Source of the DNA: an uncultured Muribaculaceae bacterium
GTDB taxonomy: Bacteria; Bacteroidota; Bacteroidia; Bacteroidales; Muribaculaceae
Direction: 5' to 3'
Length of the DNA: 64,000 nucleotides
Assembly: GCA_910576775.1 (NCBI GenBank)
Contig: CAJTJV010000012.1
Coordinates: 1 to 64,000, forward strand
Shown in pieces: positions 43,888 through 51,678 of this stretch; position 1 is the stretch's first letter; every line of letters starts with the position of its first letter. The notes under the pieces were generated by a model that was not told the DNA's origin, made no database searches, and saw only the letters and a program-made list of their open reading frames with translations. The position numbers and the translations under genes were made by a program.

Positions 43888-43931
43888 AAGCAAAAAACGT
43901 CAAGGCCACACGACCTTGACGTTTTTTGCTT
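43888..43931. terminator. Strong 18-bp terminator between the MFS gene and frc
   Basis: AAGCAAAAAACGTCAAGG (43888-43905) and its perfect complement (43914-43931) enclose an 8-nt loop, and the T-rich half of the stem serves as the tract. It would separate MFS transcription from the oxalate operon. Confidence 0.88.
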
Positions 43932-44023
43932 TTAGCGATGAACATAAGGGGGGACGGTATTGTTCTTTATGCAAACAGAATTTAAACAGACAACATAGAA
44001 CTTAACTTAAATACCCTTAGTTT
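43932..44023 (+). promoter_or_regulatory. Upstream region of the oxalate operon
   Basis: I find no TAnnTTTG box in this leader, unlike most other transcription starts in the window. AAACAGA occurs at 43973-43979 and 43984-43990, a direct repeat with an 11-nt period, one helical turn. TTAGTTTATG directly at the frc start resembles a degenerate -7 box. An activator-dependent promoter is a plausible reading, not shown. Confidence 0.35.
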
Positions 44024-45322
44024 ATGAACTACGCTCCTCTTCAAGGAATCAAGGTGGTCGATTTCACAAATGTGCAATCCGGCCCGTCGTGTACACAGCT
44101 TTTGGCATGGCTCGGTGCCGATGTAATCAAAATCGAGCGGCCGGGAACAGGCGATGCCACACGAAATGAACTTCAGTTCGACCCTAATGAACCAAGCTAC
44201 TATTTCCTCCAGCTTAACTCAGATAAAAAATCTCTCGCTCTCGATGCCGCGACTCCGGACGGCAAGGAAATTCTTACCAAACTGATTCAGCAGGCGGATA
44301 TATTTATCGAAAATCTCCATCCCGGAGCTATGGATAAACTTGGCTTCAGCTGGGATGCTGTGCATAAACTTAATCCCAGATGTATTTACGGTACAATAAA
44401 AGGCTTCCCGACGTCTTCGCGATTCGCGGATTTGAAAGCTTACGAGCCTGTCGCACAGGTTACCGCCGGCGCAGCATCCACAACAGGCTGGTGGGAAGGC
44501 GACAATGCCGTTCCTACACAGAGCGGTGCTGCTCTCGGTGACTCTAATACCGGTATGCACATGACAATCGGCCTTCTTGCCGCTCTTATGCAGCGAGAGA
44601 AGACCGGCGAAGGTGTATATGTATATCAGTCTATGCATAACGCATGCCTTAACCTCTGCCGCATCAAGACACGAGACCAGCTCACGTTGGAAAAACTCGG
44701 ATATCTAACCCAGTTCCCGCAGTACCCGAATGAGAAATTCGGCGATTTCGTACCTCGATCTGGCAATCAGGAAGGTTCAGGTGTGCTTGGTTGGACTTAT
44801 AAATGTAAGGGCTGGGAAACAGATCCGAATGCTTACGCATATATAATATTCCAGCGCGGAGCGAAAGATTTTGAGAAAGCATGTCAGGCATTCGGATTCG
44901 AAGACTGGCTGTCCAATCCTGATTTTAACACCGCAGATGCCCGCGACCGTCACAAACAGGAGATATATGCCCGAGTACAGGCATGGGCTATTGACAAAGA
45001 CAAGATGGAAATTGTCAAACTTCTTGCCCCCGCCGGTGTTCCATGTGCCCCGGTGCTTTCTACAAAGGAAATCATGGACGATCAGAGTCTTTATGACGGC
45101 AATACACTTGTAAAAATCAACCAGGGCGGCAATATCGGCGAATTTGTAACTGTCGGTGTTCCGTTCACATTCTCGAATTATCAGCCTACATACGGTCCGT
45201 GTCCTACTCTTGGCGGCAACACCGAAGAAGTGCTTGCAGCTCTTGGATATTCGGCTGACGATATCGCAAAATTCAAAGCCAACGGCACCACAGCTCCGAT
45301 GCCCAAGACTGCTGCTAAATAA
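44024..45322 (+). CDS. frc: Formyl-CoA:oxalate CoA-transferase
   Basis: Frc moves CoA from formyl-CoA to oxalate, giving oxalyl-CoA and formate. The 432-residue class III CoA-transferase (428 in Oxalobacter) has DFTNVQSGPSCTQLLAWLGADVIKIE at the N-terminus and GAALGDSNTGMH, with the catalytic aspartate Asp173. Tyr140 in KAYEPVAQ and GWTYKCKGWET match the Oxalobacter enzyme. The glycine-rich active-site loop is present in altered form (EGSGVLG). It begins the frc-oxc-AEC cluster with 27 nt to oxc. Close CaiB-like enzymes exist, but the oxc neighbour makes this assignment firm. Confidence 0.93.
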   Translation: MNYAPLQGIKVVDFTNVQSGPSCTQLLAWLGADVIKIERPGTGDATRNELQFDPNEPSYYFLQLNSDKKSLALDAATPDGKEILTKLIQQADIFIENLHPGAMDKLGFSWDAVHKLNPRCIYGTIKGFPTSSRFADLKAYEPVAQVTAGAASTTGWWEGDNAVPTQSGAALGDSNTGMHMTIGLLAALMQREKTGEGVYVYQSMHNACLNLCRIKTRDQLTLEKLGYLTQFPQYPNEKFGDFVPRSGNQEGSGVLGWTYKCKGWETDPNAYAYIIFQRGAKDFEKACQAFGFEDWLSNPDFNTADARDRHKQEIYARVQAWAIDKDKMEIVKLLAPAGVPCAPVLSTKEIMDDQSLYDGNTLVKINQGGNIGEFVTVGVPFTFSNYQPTYGPCPTLGGNTEEVLAALGYSADDIAKFKANGTTAPMPKTAAK

Positions 45323-45349
45323 ATTAAACGATAATAACATACAGCAAAT

Positions 45350-47098
45350 ATGGCAACTACAACCACAACAACCGGAAATACCGCACCCATGCAACCCCAT
45401 TATCCGGAGCAGGTGACGGGTATGGATATTCTGGTACGTGCGCTCCGGATGGTCGGTATCGATACGATGTACGGCCTTGTAGGCATTCCTATCACCGAGC
45501 TGGCTTATCTGGCACAGGAACGAGGCATACGTTTTGTCGGATTCCGCCATGAACAGCAGGCCGGTATGGCGGCAGCCACTCACGGATATCTTACCCATAC
45601 TCCGGGAGTCCTTCTTACGGTGTCGTCGCTCGGATTCATGAACGGCCTTACCGCAACGGCCAACGCCACAGTGAACTGTTATCCCATGATTCAGATAAGC
45701 GGTTCGAGTGTGCGGGAACCTATCGACCTCGAACAAGGTACCTATGAAGGTCTCGATCAGCTCAATATAGCCAAACCTCTTGTAAAAGCCGCTTACCGCG
45801 TCAACAAACCCGAAGATATTCCTACGGCCGTAGTCCGTGCCTACAGGGCCGCTATCTCTGGTCGTCCCGGTGGGGTATATCTTGATGTTACAACTCCTTG
45901 TCTCGGCGCTATAATGCAGGCTGCCGACGCCGACAAGCTTTTCTATGAACCTGTCGACCTCTGTCCGTCTATGCCTCCGGCACCGGAAGCTGTGAAACGG
46001 GCAGCCGATATTCTCGCGGCTGCTAAGAAACCTGCGATAATCATAGGCAAGGGAGCCGCATATGCCCGTGTCGAGGACAAGCTGAAAAAACTTGTCGAGA
46101 CATATGATATACCTTATTTCCCGATGTCGATGGGTAAAGGTGTTTTACCCGATGACGGCCCTCTTAGCGCGCTTTCATGTCGTTCCACAATTATGGAGGA
46201 TGCCGATGTTGTGATACTTGCCGGCGCACGTCTCAACTGGCTGCTGTCGCGAGGTCACGGTAAATGGAGTCCGGATACCAAGTTCATCCAGTTTGATATC
46301 GATCCGCAGGAAATCGACAGCAACAGGGCAATCGCCGCACCTGTAGTCGGTGATATGGCAAGTTCTCTCGATGCATTCCTCGCCGAAATGTCAACCCGAA
46401 AGATGAGCGCAGACCCGACATGGCTTGCTTCCTTACAGGCTCAGACAAAAACCAAGAATGCCAAATTCTCCGAACGACTGGCAGCTAATGCCACAGCATC
46501 ACCTATGAATCACTGGACGGCATTGGACGCTATAAAACCCATTATGGCCGCAAATCCCGACGTCATACTCGTCAATGAAGGTGCCAATACTCTCGATGAC
46601 ACCCGCGATACTCTTGACATGAAGCTCCCGCGTCACAGAATAGACTGTGCAACCTGGGCCATCATGGGTATGGGCATGGGGTCGGCTGTAGGAGCGGCGG
46701 TAGCTACCGGCAAGAGCGTCGTTGCGATTGAGGGTGATAGCGCCTTCGGCTTCTCCGGTATGGATTTCTCGACAATATGCCGTTTCAATCTACCTGTTAC
46801 AGTTGTGATATTCAACAATGGTGGGATATATAACGGTATCGGTGTCAATGCCTCAGGAGGCGGAGACCCGGCTCCGACCACTCTCGATATAAAGGCACGT
46901 TACGACAAACTTGGCGAGGCATTCGGTGCCGAAACTTATTATGTCACCACTCCCGACGAACTGTCGGAAGCCCTTGCAGCTTCTATTGCATCGCGCAAAC
47001 CGACCCTTATAGATGTTCAGCTTGCAGCTGACTCCGGCAAGGAATCGGGTCACATCGGGTATCTCAATCCCGCACCTTTAGAAACCTTTAAGGTATAA
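45350..47098 (+). CDS. oxc: Oxalyl-CoA decarboxylase (ThDP-dependent)
   Basis: Oxc splits oxalyl-CoA into formyl-CoA and CO2, regenerating the CoA donor for Frc. The 582-residue ThDP enzyme has the catalytic Glu68 in FRHEQQAG (Oxalobacter Glu56), Tyr132 in TYEGLDQ (Tyr120), the nucleotide-like central domain, and the ThDP/Mg motif GDS (462-464) to NNGG (489-492). EGANTLD near 410-416 is also Oxc-like. Relative to Oxalobacter, it has an extra threonine-rich N-terminal stretch of about 12 residues; an internal ATG at residue 14 is a possible alternative start. Confidence 0.95.
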   Translation: MATTTTTTGNTAPMQPHYPEQVTGMDILVRALRMVGIDTMYGLVGIPITELAYLAQERGIRFVGFRHEQQAGMAAATHGYLTHTPGVLLTVSSLGFMNGLTATANATVNCYPMIQISGSSVREPIDLEQGTYEGLDQLNIAKPLVKAAYRVNKPEDIPTAVVRAYRAAISGRPGGVYLDVTTPCLGAIMQAADADKLFYEPVDLCPSMPPAPEAVKRAADILAAAKKPAIIIGKGAAYARVEDKLKKLVETYDIPYFPMSMGKGVLPDDGPLSALSCRSTIMEDADVVILAGARLNWLLSRGHGKWSPDTKFIQFDIDPQEIDSNRAIAAPVVGDMASSLDAFLAEMSTRKMSADPTWLASLQAQTKTKNAKFSERLAANATASPMNHWTALDAIKPIMAANPDVILVNEGANTLDDTRDTLDMKLPRHRIDCATWAIMGMGMGSAVGAAVATGKSVVAIEGDSAFGFSGMDFSTICRFNLPVTVVIFNNGGIYNGIGVNASGGGDPAPTTLDIKARYDKLGEAFGAETYYVTTPDELSEALAASIASRKPTLIDVQLAADSGKESGHIGYLNPAPLETFKV

Positions 47099-47108
47099 AA
47101 TTTTCCGT

Positions 47109-47134
47109 GCGCTTCCCGTCAGGAGGGGAGCGCC
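47109..47134 (+). terminator. Weak hairpin between oxc and the AEC carrier
   Basis: GCGCTTCCC (47109-47117) and GGGAGCGC (47126-47133) pair with one bulged T, followed by CTTTTCCTTT. It may partially attenuate transcription of the carrier gene, a common arrangement where a transporter is needed in smaller amounts. Confidence 0.4.
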
Positions 47135-47163
47135 TTTTCCTTTCACCATAAATCCGACTATTT

Positions 47164-48138
47164 ATGCTCCACATCATTTTGTATGCCATCGTGCCTATTT
47201 TTGTGGTAATGGCTTTGGGATATTTCTCAGGAAAAGCGGGAGCTTTTTCAGGAGACAACGCGCGTACCCTGAATAAGGTAGTACTTAATTACGCATTGCC
47301 TGCCGCGCTCTTTATTTCCATTATAAAGGCAAATCGCCAGATGCTTGCGGTAGACGTAAAACTGACTATAGTCTCTTTTGTCGTGCTCATAGCATGTTTC
47401 TTTCTGGTATATTTTGTATTCAGAATGTATAAGAGCAACACCAAGGCTGATGCCGCGGTGTCAGCTCTTATCAGCGGTTCTCCTACAATCGGTTTCCTCG
47501 GTTTCGCTGTTCTTCAGCCGATATTCGGCACATCAGCCGCGGTAGGTCTTGTAATCGCCATCGTCGCGATTGAGGTAAATGCCATCGGTATACCTATCGG
47601 GCTTAGCCTTCTCAACGCAGGCAATGCGGAAGCTGCCGCCGCACAGAATGGAGGCAAGAAACCCAACCCGTGGGTGCCTGTCATAAATGCGCTGAAGCAA
47701 CCTGTCGCCTGGGCTCCTATACTTGCGGTGATACTGGTACTCTGCGGTTTGAAATGGCCGTCGTATCTCGACCCCTCTTTCACACTGATTTCCGGTGCCA
47801 ATGCTTCTATCGCATGTTTTGCCGCGGGCATCACCCTTTCGTCAGTAAAGGTGACTTTCAACGGACAGGTGTTCATGGGAACTTTTCTGAAGCTTGTAAT
47901 CATGCCTCTGGCTGTTCTTGTCGTGGCTTTGCTTGTCCATATGCAGCCTGAGAATATAAAGATGCTTGTTGTTGCTTCTGCCCTTCCGCCGGCTTTCTCC
48001 GGAGTCATAATAGCCAGCCGCTACAACACATATGTAGCTACCGGTACATCTTCCCTCGCAGTAAGTACCCTTATATTTATGGCGGCATGTCCGTTCTGGA
48101 TCTGGCTTACCGACTGGGCCATCAAGACTTTCGCTTAA
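47164..48138 (+). CDS. AEC-family transporter, probable oxalate/formate carrier
   Basis: This 324-residue membrane protein has about ten hydrophobic segments and matches the auxin-efflux-carrier (AEC) family: VVMALGYFSGKAGAF near the N-terminus, NYALPAALFISI and the NIPxG-type IAVEVNAIGIPIGL segments. The order CoA-transferase, decarboxylase, AEC carrier is that of E. coli yfdW-yfdU-yfdV. It is therefore the candidate oxalate importer, possibly exchanging for formate. The gene lies 65 nt after oxc and is followed by a terminator. Transport of oxalate is inferred from context. Confidence 0.85.
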   Translation: MLHIILYAIVPIFVVMALGYFSGKAGAFSGDNARTLNKVVLNYALPAALFISIIKANRQMLAVDVKLTIVSFVVLIACFFLVYFVFRMYKSNTKADAAVSALISGSPTIGFLGFAVLQPIFGTSAAVGLVIAIVAIEVNAIGIPIGLSLLNAGNAEAAAAQNGGKKPNPWVPVINALKQPVAWAPILAVILVLCGLKWPSYLDPSFTLISGANASIACFAAGITLSSVKVTFNGQVFMGTFLKLVIMPLAVLVVALLVHMQPENIKMLVVASALPPAFSGVIIASRYNTYVATGTSSLAVSTLIFMAACPFWIWLTDWAIKTFA

Positions 48139-48164
48139 CGCTTTACAGTTAATATGATATCTGC

Positions 48165-48192
48165 CCCGGGACTGAAAAGTTCCGGGTTTTTT
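48165..48192 (+). terminator. Terminator after the oxalate operon
   Basis: CCCGGGAC (48165-48172) and GTTCCGGG (48179-48186) pair with one G-U, followed by TTTTTT. Confidence 0.78.
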
Positions 48193-48240
48193 ATATGCTG
48201 AATTTGATATTTTTAACAATCCCAAAAGTAAATATTTGTA

Positions 48241-48248
48241 TATCTTTG
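48241..48248 (+). promoter_or_regulatory. -7 box of the M16 protease
   Basis: TATCTTTG at 48241-48248 lies 42 nt before the ATG at 48291. The -33 element is not clear. Confidence 0.5.
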
Positions 48249-48290
48249 CGTCTAATATTGCAGAAAATTACCAACATATCATAATTATAT

Positions 48291-51128
48291 ATGAAAAAGA
48301 CAATCATGCGCGGCCTACTGGCTCTGACATTCGCTTTTGCAGGAATTTCAGGCGTCATGGCCCAGCAGCAGTTTCCACCGCTGCCACTCGACAGCGCCGT
48401 AGTTACAGGCGTTCTCGACAATGGCCTGACTTATTACATCCGTCATAACGACACCCCCAAGGGACAGGCTGATTTCTACATCGCCCAGAAAGTTGGATCC
48501 ATTCTTGAAGAGGATCACCAGCGTGGTCTCGCCCATTTTCTGGAGCACATGTGCTTTAACGGTACAGAGAATTTCCCCGGTAAAGGTATCATCAACTGGC
48601 TCGAATCCATCGGTGTGAAATTAGGTTACAACCTAAATGCTTACACAAGCGTTGACGAAACAGTCTACAATATTTCCAGTGTTCCTGTTGCGCGCGAAAG
48701 TGTTCAGGATTCATGTCTTCTTATTCTGCATGACTGGTCGTGTGCCCTCACTCTCGATCCTAAGGAAATCGATTCGGAACGTGGTGTGATTCACGAAGAA
48801 TGGCGCCGCACACACGTCGGTACCCAGCGTATTCTCGAGCGTCAGCTGCCTGCGGTTTATCCCGACAGCCGTTACGGCTATCGTCTGCCTATCGGTACTA
48901 TGGAAGTCGTTGACAATTTTGATCCTCAGGCTATCGTAGACTACTACCACAAATGGTATCGCCCGGATCAGCAGGGTATTATCGTTGTGGGTGACATCGA
49001 TCCGGCCTATATTGAAAAGAAGATCAAGGAGATATTCTCTCCCATAAAGATGCCCGAGAATCCGGCCGAGCGCGAATATTTCAGCGTTGAAGATACTCCC
49101 GGGACAATCTTCGCCATCGACAAGGATGCCGAGGTGCAGGCTCCGATTGTTTTCTTCATGGTAAAGAGCGACGACGCTCTTCTTCCGCGGGAATATCGCA
49201 ATACCGCTCTTTATTTCCCAACGCATTATCTCACCACTATGGCGACGATGATGTTGCAGAATCGTCTTGACGACCTACAGAACAAGCCTGAGACAGAATA
49301 TGCGCAGGTGGGTATGGATATCGGTGAATTCTTCCTGTCGAAAACCAAAGGCGCCGTCACGATACAGGTTGTAGCCAAGGATACCGACGTGGTTCCCGCT
49401 TTCACACAGGTTTACCGTGAACTTCTTCGTGCAGTACGCGGCGGTTTCACCGTCGGTGAATACGAGCGTGCCCGTGCCGAATTCCTTTCTCGCATCGAAC
49501 GTGCATATGAAAACCGTAACGATGTGCAGTCTGAGGCATATTCCCGTGAAATCGTCCGTCATTTCATTGATAACGAGCCAATGCCGGGTATTGCTGTCGA
49601 GAAACAGACATACGACCAGATTGCCAATATGATTACCGTAGAGCAGATAAATCAGCTCCTTCCCGCTCTCATAAATGATGACAACCGTGTGCTTGTGGCT
49701 TTCCTTCCCGATTCTGAAGCATTCCCCGTTCCTACACAAGAGCAGTTTGAGGCAGGAATAGCCGCAGTGGAAGCAGAGGAACTTGAGCCTTACAAGGACG
49801 AAGTCCGTACCGATCCTCTGATTCCCAATCTTCCCAAACCCGGAAAAATTGCCAAGACAACAGAGGACAAGACTTGGAGCGCTACTGTATTTACCCTTGG
49901 CAACGGCGTTAAAGTTGTTGTAAAGCCGACAGATTTCAAGGCCAACGAAATTATGTTCATGGCCAACGCTGTTGGCGGAGGTCTGAGCGAATATACCGAT
50001 GTAGATGCAGCTTCAGTACGCTATATGCCTCTTGCACAGATGAATCGTGCGCTTAACGATTATTCCAATTCCGATGTGAACAAGTATCTTCAGGGCAAAC
50101 AGGCTTCAGTAAGCTTTTCGGCTGACGATTACATGCGTGCGCTCGAGGGAAATACGACCGTGAAGGATCTCCCCACCCTTATGGAGCTTATATACGCCAC
50201 TTTCACCGGTTATAATTTCAAAGAAGAAGAGTTTGTCGCCAATCGCGACGCAATGGCCGGCATGCTTGCCAATCAGGAAAGCAATCCTCAGTATATTTTC
50301 CAGCGTGATGCAATGAAATCGCTCTTCAAGGTTCCTTACAAGCAGGCTATCACATCCGCAGATATCAAGGCCGCCGACCGTCAGGTTATCATCGATCTTA
50401 TCCATAAGATGATGGCCAATGCCGCCGACTATACTTTCTATTTCGTAGGTAGCATTGATATGGACACATTCAAGCCTCTTATGGAACAGTATATCGCAAC
50501 ACTTCCGGCTAATCCTAAGAAAGCTGTGAAAACCTATACTGTCAATCCCGACGTAGAAGTTATTGCCGGCAGTGGTGTCAATAATTTCACCACCAAGATG
50601 CAGACTCCACAGTCATGGCTCCTTTTCGCCTACTCCGGCGAGATGCCTTTCACCACCGAGAACAAGCTCCTTGCCAATGTCGCTTCGCAGGTTCTCAGCA
50701 AGCGTCTTCTCGACAAAATACGTGAGGAAATGGGCGCTACATATTCTATCGGTGCCCAGGGTGATGTGAGCCGTATCTCCAAGACTAACGCAATGTTCCA
50801 GGTGGCAGCTCCTGTAAATCCCGAACTCAAGGAAAAATCCATCGAAGAAATCAAGAAAATTTTCGTCGAGGCCACTCAGAATATCACTCCTGAGGAAATC
50901 AAACCCGCAATCGAATATCTTACCAAAACTAACGAGGAGGGCAAGAAACAGAATGAAGAGTGGATAGGACACATGGTTGCGACAGATATCAATGGAGTCA
51001 ATGTGTTCATGGAGCGTGGTGAGGTTATCCCGACAATAACCGTTGAAAAAGTTCAGAATTTCATCAAACAGGTTCTTGATCAGAATAATTTCCGTATGGT
51101 TGTTCTTGATGCAGCAGCTGAGGAATAA
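48291..51128 (+). CDS. Large M16-family zinc protease (PqqL-like)
   Basis: This 945-residue exported protease has a signal peptide ending near MAQ, the inverted zinc motif HFLEH (82-86) and the downstream SERGVIHEEWR segment with the third ligand. A second, inactive M16 half follows (from about 530). Two-half M16 proteins of this length are periplasmic in Bacteroidetes and degrade peptides, or help import. The C-terminal part has SIEEIKKIFVEATQNI, typical of the last domain. Its promoter and a strong terminator set it apart as a single-gene unit. Confidence 0.92.
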   Translation: MKKTIMRGLLALTFAFAGISGVMAQQQFPPLPLDSAVVTGVLDNGLTYYIRHNDTPKGQADFYIAQKVGSILEEDHQRGLAHFLEHMCFNGTENFPGKGIINWLESIGVKLGYNLNAYTSVDETVYNISSVPVARESVQDSCLLILHDWSCALTLDPKEIDSERGVIHEEWRRTHVGTQRILERQLPAVYPDSRYGYRLPIGTMEVVDNFDPQAIVDYYHKWYRPDQQGIIVVGDIDPAYIEKKIKEIFSPIKMPENPAEREYFSVEDTPGTIFAIDKDAEVQAPIVFFMVKSDDALLPREYRNTALYFPTHYLTTMATMMLQNRLDDLQNKPETEYAQVGMDIGEFFLSKTKGAVTIQVVAKDTDVVPAFTQVYRELLRAVRGGFTVGEYERARAEFLSRIERAYENRNDVQSEAYSREIVRHFIDNEPMPGIAVEKQTYDQIANMITVEQINQLLPALINDDNRVLVAFLPDSEAFPVPTQEQFEAGIAAVEAEELEPYKDEVRTDPLIPNLPKPGKIAKTTEDKTWSATVFTLGNGVKVVVKPTDFKANEIMFMANAVGGGLSEYTDVDAASVRYMPLAQMNRALNDYSNSDVNKYLQGKQASVSFSADDYMRALEGNTTVKDLPTLMELIYATFTGYNFKEEEFVANRDAMAGMLANQESNPQYIFQRDAMKSLFKVPYKQAITSADIKAADRQVIIDLIHKMMANAADYTFYFVGSIDMDTFKPLMEQYIATLPANPKKAVKTYTVNPDVEVIAGSGVNNFTTKMQTPQSWLLFAYSGEMPFTTENKLLANVASQVLSKRLLDKIREEMGATYSIGAQGDVSRISKTNAMFQVAAPVNPELKEKSIEEIKKIFVEATQNITPEEIKPAIEYLTKTNEEGKKQNEEWIGHMVATDINGVNVFMERGEVIPTITVEKVQNFIKQVLDQNNFRMVVLDAAAEE

Positions 51129-51150
51129 TCTTTAGAATACTATTTTTAAG

Positions 51151-51182
51151 AATCCGGATCGTTCGCGGTCCGGATTTTTTTG
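51151..51182 (+). terminator. Terminator after the M16 protease
   Basis: AATCCGGATCG (51151-51161) and CGGTCCGGATT (51166-51176) form an 11-bp stem with one G-U pair and a TTCG loop, followed by six T. Confidence 0.85.
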
Positions 51183-51220
51183 TCCTGTGTTTAACCTGAA
51201 ATAAAAAAGTATGTTTTATA

Positions 51221-51262
51221 ATTAATTTTTTAGTTGAAAATTTGGTGCACTAAAAAATTAGT
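51221..51262. promoter_or_regulatory. Paired dyads, candidate BlaI operators
   Basis: ACTAAAAAATTAGT (51249-51262) is palindromic at its ends (ACTAA/TTAGT) and lies between the -33 and -7 boxes of the BlaI promoter. ATTAATTTTTTAGT (51221-51234) is the reverse complement with one change. Twelve bases of each (51223-51234 and 51249-51260) are perfect inverted repeats. Centres are 28 bp apart. Two operator sites for the BlaI-like repressor are likely. Confidence 0.65.
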
Positions 51263-51273
51263 TTGTATATTTG
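51241..51273 (+). promoter_or_regulatory. Promoter of the BlaI-M56 operon
   Basis: TTTG (51241-51244) and TATATTTG (51266-51273) are 21 nt apart, giving a leader of about 15-17 nt. The right dyad occupies the spacer, so repressor binding would block polymerase. Confidence 0.6.
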
Positions 51274-51293
51274 CAGCGATAAGAAAAACTATT

Positions 51294-51677
51294 ATGGGAA
51301 GACAGAGAACAAAGAGCCTCACAGAAAAAGAGGCGGAAATAATGGAACGCCTTTGGGCGAAAGGTCCTCTTACGGTGCGTCAGCTCCTTGAGGGTTATCC
51401 GGATCCTAAGCCGCATTTCAATACTGTTGCGACAGTAGTGCGTATTCTTATACAGAAAGGATATGTGGCGCATGTAGGAGAATACAATGGCGCCTATACA
51501 TACGGTGCTATCGCCGATGCGTCGAAATTCGCGGAGCGGTCGCTGGCACAGATTGTAAAGAGCTATTTCAACAATAGTTATCGTTCGGCAGTGTCGGCTC
51601 TTGTAAAAGATGAAAAAATTTCGCTTGACGAGCTGCGCGAGATTATCGACATGGTAGAACGCAATAACGCAAAGTAA
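51294..51677 (+). CDS. BlaI/MecI-family transcriptional repressor
   Basis: This 127-residue winged-helix repressor has LTEKEAEIMERLWAKGPLTVRQLL and FNTVATVVRILIQKGYVAHVG, the DNA-binding part of the BlaI/MecI family, and a helical dimerisation part. In the classical system the M56 protease partner inactivates it when the inducer appears. I place the start at ATG 51294, after the promoter; an upstream TTG at 51234 overlaps the operators. The M56 gene begins one base after its stop. Confidence 0.9.
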   Translation: MGRQRTKSLTEKEAEIMERLWAKGPLTVRQLLEGYPDPKPHFNTVATVVRILIQKGYVAHVGEYNGAYTYGAIADASKFAERSLAQIVKSYFNNSYRSAVSALVKDEKISLDELREIIDMVERNNAK

Positions 51678-51678
51678 A

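Noticed and set aside
44777..45736. A 319-codon frame antisense to frc and oxc
   Set aside because: Rich in Cys, His and Arg without motif; it spans the 3' part of frc and the 5' part of oxc on the opposite strand and is a codon-usage artefact.
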